Notes under the pieces: model-generated
Told to the model about the DNA's origin: nothing
Databases searched by the model: none
Seen by the model: the letters and a program-made list of their open reading frames with translations, nothing else
Shown here: piece by piece, positions 59,448-64,000 of the stretch
Layout of the letters: each line of letters opens with the position of its first letter
Position numbering within the stretch: position 1 is the first letter of the stretch
From: Trichopria drosophilae
Taxonomy: Eukaryota > Arthropoda > Insecta > Hymenoptera > Diapriidae
Direction: 5' to 3'
Assembly: GCA_030407085.1 (NCBI GenBank)
Contig: CM059585.1
Coordinates: 95,636,501 to 95,700,500 of the forward strand
Length of the DNA: 64,000 bases
Made by a program: the position numbers and the translations under genes

Positions 59448-60888
59448 TTAAAGTCAAAATTGAATTAATATTAAGCTTGGAAATACAAACCGAAACATCT
59501 AATAAACCTTTTCTCCTTTTCTTATTTTAAAATAATCAAACTTTGAGCGATTACATATCTAATCTTGACATCTTGAAATACGTTCTCTCCGTTTATTATC
59601 TGGCATAATCCGAAAGTCCCATGCCGATAAAAATAACATTCAGTAAGAAATAAGAATTTGGAATTTGCGAAATTTTAATTTTATGTTAAATATTAAAGAA
59701 AAAACATTTTTGTTGTGTTTTGTACATTATTTCTCACCCAAAATAGTGCCTGAATACAAACATCAACTTTTTTAAAATGATGACTTAATGTATCTGAGTA
59801 TACATCAATCTAAAAGTAACTATTTTATTGCATAGTTTTATCTGAAATTATTATTTTTAACAGTCTCATTTTCTATCATACATGTAATTAAAAAAAAAAG
59901 TTATTCCTGAAGGATATTACATGGGAAGGCTGACCAAATACAACTGTTACTACTGAATATTTAACATTTTTTTTGCAGATTTGATGTTAAAGTCTCTTTT
60001 TCTAATATGTTATTTATTAATACAGTCTTAAATAATAATTCACTTAAACATAAACATTATTGTAATCAATGTCAAAATAATGAAAACAAAAAATCTTTCC
60101 ATAAATGAAAAAAAAATTTTTTTTTTAAACTTTATATCTTTATAACCTTTAAAACGCCTTAACCAAAAAGTACTTTTTTTCAACAATACCACATTAGTTC
60201 GTAGGATGATAACGAGGTAACTATACAATTAAACGAACCGTTAACAACTGAGTGATTTTAATAATTGATTGGACGAATGAAGAAGTTGAAATGAAAACGT
60301 TTTTCTACGAATGAATCGGCTTTAATTCATTACAAGAAAATGAGCTAGACTATCATTGAGATTTTTCTTCTATTTTCTGAAAATTCAGATATACATAAAT
60401 TTGAATACAGTAATTGAGTTACTTGAAGTTTATCAACAATAACGTCGAGGTAAGGTATTTATTAAACATGTTTATCCGGGACGGTATACCTGGCCACAAA
60501 CCGCCATGTAAATTATGTAACGGAGGTCTTCCTGAATTTTCCATCAAAAATTGAACGTTTCTCTTGAACGCACGGAAATTTACGTGTATCCTATCATCTT
60601 TGCTATTATTTGACCATTAGCAATAGTAGAATCTATGAATTTTCAATTTATTGAATAGGAAATAAAGTTTTATTCATAATGAAACATTGAAAAATAAACA
60701 CAAATGTAAAATAAAATGTTCACATAAGTAAATTTTTTTTTAGTTACAAATACAACATAATTTTTTAAAGAAATAGTTCTATGCCTTGCAGCTTATACCG
60801 TAAGATATTACAGGTGAAAATAAATGAAAAATCCTTGTGACAAGAATGTGCCATCACTACAAAATCGGGTGTCTTGTGGGTTTTTGAA

Positions 60889-61392
60889 CCCATTAACGCT
60901 CAGACGGACGAAAAATTGTCATTGACTTTAACGTTATTGTTTTATATGAAAAAGGCACTAAAAAAATCGGCATAAGGCATTTCTGCTGTAAAATATTTCC
61001 GAAAGTCCCATTTCGCTCTTTCAGAATTAGAAATTCAGACACTTTGTTAGTCTTGTGGATCATTTTTTGAGGCTCCGACGATATGTTGTGGTCCGCCATT
61101 TTGAAATTTTGAACGTGGATCGCGAGATTTTCTGCGTCTGAGGCAGTTCTCTGCCGTTATACATGGGAAGTCATGGGTAAAAAGAAATGTTTTCCTCGAA
61201 AAATCGCTTTTTTTTTAAATTCTTTATAACTTTTTCAACTTTTAATATTAACAAATTTTAACCTCAGATTCTGAAAGAACGATACGTTTTACGTCATAAA
61301 TGTTTTATGCCGATTCTTTTTAATGCCCTTTTCAAACAAAACAATAACATCAACGTCAATGACAATTTTTCGTCCGTCTTAGCGATAATGGG
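60889..61392. mobile_element. TTAA-associated foldback element, ends CCCATTAACGCTCAGACGG
   Basis: The inverted ends are CCCATTAACGCTCAGACGGA at the left and TCCGTCTTAGCGATAATGGG at the right. Arms of about 130 bp share CGAAAAATTGTCATTGAC and ATCGGCATAA. The right flank is TTAA (61393-61396); the left flank is TGAA, a one-base change. CCC...GGG ends with TTAA suggest piggyBac relatives. The minus frame at 60893-61099 is arm translation. Confidence 0.75.
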
Positions 61393-61951
61393 TTAAACAA
61401 AGACAGTAAGGCACATAGAAATGTCTTTTTTACAGCGTGTGTGATTTAAGCGTCATAGAAAGTATCTCAAAATTCAAGATATTTACTGTGCAATGAAATA
61501 AAACACATTTCATGTTTTACTTCTGGTCATTCCTGTGGTATTTTTTCATGTTTCACAAGGAGATCCGAAAATCACACAGTAAATATGCTTTTAATCAGTT
61601 TTACTTACTGTTTTGAGGATAATGATAATAAAAGAAAGACATCAAGAAATGTGTAACATAACCTAACCTGATCTTAGTAGCGAAATGTCATCATAATTTG
61701 CTTTACCGGGTAGCGATTTATCATAATATAAACACTTAAATGTCCTAACATTGAAAAAAGAAAATAGTAAAATAATCGACTAACTGTAAACGAGATAATT
61801 ATTCGTGTAATAACAAGGAACCCTATCCCCAAAAACAGGATCGTGTGCAACATTTTCAGTAATTTTTAGCTTACATTCGATTTGTTTGCACTTTCGAATG
61901 AAATTTATCAAATTTTAATATGAAATTAAACGTTCTTAAATGTTTTCATAC

Positions 61952-61999
61952 GTCGGTTGTTCGACCTGTCGACTTTATGATTTGTCTGTTTTTCGACCC
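61952..61999 (+). repeat. Three 16-bp units of the GTCGG-TTTTT motif
   Basis: GTCGGTTGTTCGACCT (61952-61967), GTCGACTTTATGATTT (61968-61983) and GTCTGTTTTTCGACCC (61984-61999) follow each other without a gap. They match the units at 52628-52675 and the antisense units at 52520-52551. Confidence 0.65.
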
Positions 62000-62310
62000 A
62001 CACACATAGTTTGCATTCGATTTCATTAAATTTCATTCGGATCTATGGTAAATGTTTATGACGAGTAAATACATGTTGATTTGACTTACATGTTATTTTA
62101 AATGATAAAACAAAAAACTGGAGAAAACAAGTTGTAATGCAATAAAACTTTCTATCTTTGGTAGAACTTATCTAAATTAAAATAAAAAAAAATCGTTAAA
62201 AATTAAGTGTTCTTTGAACAAGAATTTCAACTTCAAGATACAATTAAATACTTTTCCTGTCCTTGAAAGTCGTAAATTAAAACGAAGAACATAAATTTTA
62301 TATAAATAGG

Positions 62311-62525
62311 TTGACATTCATAAATTTTTCTCTATAGTGGACGAGCAAAAAATTCGATTTTTAGGAAACAAATCTGACATATTTCACATTGTTTTTGCTG
62401 TTCTCGTAAAGGATAGGCAAATCATAACTACTGTTGAGGAATATGATAACTCCGAATTGTACGGATTCCTCAACTTTCCTCTGTGCAAAACTTTTCACTA
62501 TCGGGAAAAGTTTGAAAATCCATGA
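62311..62525 (+). CDS. Unrecognised 71-codon open frame (possible exon or remnant)
   Basis: Open from after a TAG (62308-62310) to the TGA at 62523-62525, with no ATG at its start. TTTTTCTCTATAG just before 62338 looks like a 3' splice site. The translation has a protein-like mix (KDRQIITTVEEYDNSELYGF, then FPLCKTFHYREKFENP). I recognise no family. It could belong to a transposon or to the 3' part of a gene, and it does not match an expected receptor tail. Confidence 0.22.
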
Positions 62526-63111
62526 CCTCGTCACATCTGAGCCATGCTCAGCCAGGTTCAAATGATGTTTACAGCAAGCACACTCCGGTTGAGATCATAA
62601 TATCAATGCCAAAGACGAGAACAGGCATGTTTACAAAGCTGGCGAAAAGCGAAATAATTTTATACATATTACATATTTTACATGTTTGTAAGTTCTTTAT
62701 TAAAAGAAGATGAACGTTCCACAAGTAACGTTATATGATATTAAAATTTATTAAAGTATGTGGAATTACATTTCAGATTTACACTAGAAATAAACAAAGA
62801 GAACAAAATAGTTAATTTAGCCATTAGAATGGCTATAGATGAAATAGATGAAAGCTGATAGACCAAAGCTAATTATTAAAGCAGTTTAATTATCGTGTAT
62901 AATAAACAAAAGTATATTATTGTTTCGTTTACAAGTGGTTAGTTAAACATGCTGTTCGTGAAACTGGTACTTAAAATATTACATAGCGCTATTTCGTAAT
63001 AATACAAGTCACTGTAACAAAATTTAGTCCAAAATATGCAGAATTCAGAACTCAATGTGACCATAAGTATATTAACTCCGAAAATAATATAGAAAAACAT
63101 AAATTTTTGGT

Positions 63112-63240
63112 AATACTATTCTTTAAATAGTAGGTTCAACTACGATTTTTAGTTGGTTTTACTATATTAGTAAACCTGGCTACCTAATTTGTCAGGGTCA
63201 AATTTTAGTTAGTAGTTTTTTATTTCATTTCTTTCGTGAG
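63112..63240 (+). repeat. Dispersed repeat, copy 2 (partner at 29210-29340)
   Basis: Same orientation and landmarks as 29210-29340: TTTAAATAGTA, GGCTACCTAATTTGTCAGGG and a T-rich TTTCATTTCTTTC end. Confidence 0.5.
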
Positions 63241-63904
63241 CCTTTTCTAAAAACAATAATTATTGTATATCATTATAGTCCCAAAAGTAGTTTTTTATAT
63301 TTTGTCACTTCTACTGTTATTAAATATTGTAAACTATCTTTACCTTATTTTTAAAGATAATTTAAAGTTTACTCCTTATATGATGTACTTTTTTATAATG
63401 TTCACATTATTAATTTTCTTCTTTTTTCTACTTATTTATAACATACTCCATCACTAAAAAATTTGAATTCACTTTCACTTTAGATGTGCACATTCAAACC
63501 TCGATATCACAGAGTTGATTGAAACTATTTGTAATAACAGAGGCCCACAAAATAATGTTTTCTGTGCTGCAGTTCAAAACATACTAATTTAACGTATTTT
63601 GAGATGTTAACTACGAATCTGTATTAAGAAATGGGGTTCGGTGAGCAAATTTTCGATATAGCCTTAAAATGTCATTAAAAATTAGCTTTTATAGTGATAT
63701 AGACTTTAAAAAAAGGTACAGTATGACTTGTTTGGGATAAAGACCATTATTTCTTTGTATTTTGATCCTCTTGAATGTGATTCCATAGAAAAGAAATATA
63801 GTCGCTGAAATTTTGCAAATAACCTAAAAAAACTGTAAAGAAATGTTGTTTGCGACATAGGCTTAAAAGAGAAAGAATATAAGGGTGAAACTTAAAAATT
63901 CGAC

Positions 63905-64000
63905 AAATCATAAAACAGACACTTCAAAAACCCGACATTCAAAAACCAGACATTTCACGAAACAGACTTTCAAAATACGTCTGCATTTTGAAATTTCTGG
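63905..64000 (-). repeat. 16-bp-step array at the right window edge
   Basis: On the + strand, blocks ending in GAC recur at 63904, 63920, 63936, 63951 and 63967 (steps 16, 16, 15, 16): AAATCATAAAACAGAC, ACTTCAAAAACCCGAC, ATTCAAAAACCAGAC, ATTTCACGAAACAGAC. In the minus sense these read GTCTG/GTCGG-T-run-GAA, the same motif as at 61952-61999. The array may continue past the window. Confidence 0.6.

Noticed and set aside
4226..64000. Short spaced arrays as a CRISPR
   Set aside because: Units are degenerate and contiguous or irregular, there are no conserved repeats with unique spacers, and the genome is animal.

Overview
This is 64 kb of AT-rich, intron-rich animal DNA. One gene is well supported: a rhodopsin-like (class A) G-protein-coupled receptor on the + strand, in four exons (23981-24082, 35530-35726, 38447-38891, 53677-53925). 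The introns are about 11.4, 2.7 and 14.8 kb. Short TA- and TTAA-flanked elements, foldback repeats and decayed retrotransposon pieces suggest an insect. Hymenoptera is my best guess from the style of the repeats, but nothing in the window proves it. I found no rRNA, tRNA, CRISPR array, bacterial operon or phage gene.

Layout. 1-23.6 kb: no recognised gene. It holds AT-rich spacer, several short repeats and transposon remnants, and three blocks of more balanced composition (about 6.2-6.6, 9.2-9.7 and 17.3-17.7 kb) that could be conserved non-coding elements. 23.6-24.1 kb: a CpG-rich stretch leading into coding exon 1. 24.1-53.7 kb: the large receptor introns, loaded with foldback elements, a decayed Gypsy-type integrase, pogo-like and mariner-like non-autonomous elements, a LINE 3' tail and tandem arrays. 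53.9-64 kb: probably a further intron or the 3' flank, with two TTAA-flanked elements and more short arrays. The C-terminal exon of the receptor was not located with confidence.

The receptor. The exons join in frame (intron phases 0, 2, 0) into 331 codons covering TM1 to TM7 and the start of the C-terminal tail. CDRY at the end of TM3, the TM3/ECL2 cysteines and an N-x-S site in ECL2 are present. Several class A hallmarks are changed: Glu at 2.50, Tyr in place of the TM6 toggle Trp, and NGLLY in place of NPxxY. TM4 (W...CLPP) and the end of TM7 (YGL then a basic helix 8) recall the GPR161 group of orphan receptors; that assignment is from memory and is provisional.

The most unusual non-gene signal is a family of sequence-degenerate but phase-locked short repeats. 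Eight consecutive 16-bp units without an indel lie at 32808-32935. A second motif (GTCGG-TTTTT-GA type), also in 16-bp steps, occurs at 52520-52551 and 52628-52675, at 61952-61999 and at the right window edge. A related array near 4.3 kb has a step of about 28 bp. Also notable are a perfect 66-bp-arm hairpin at 31468-31615 and a 724-bp foldback element whose arms are rich in TCAAGGTCA-type nuclear-receptor half-sites.
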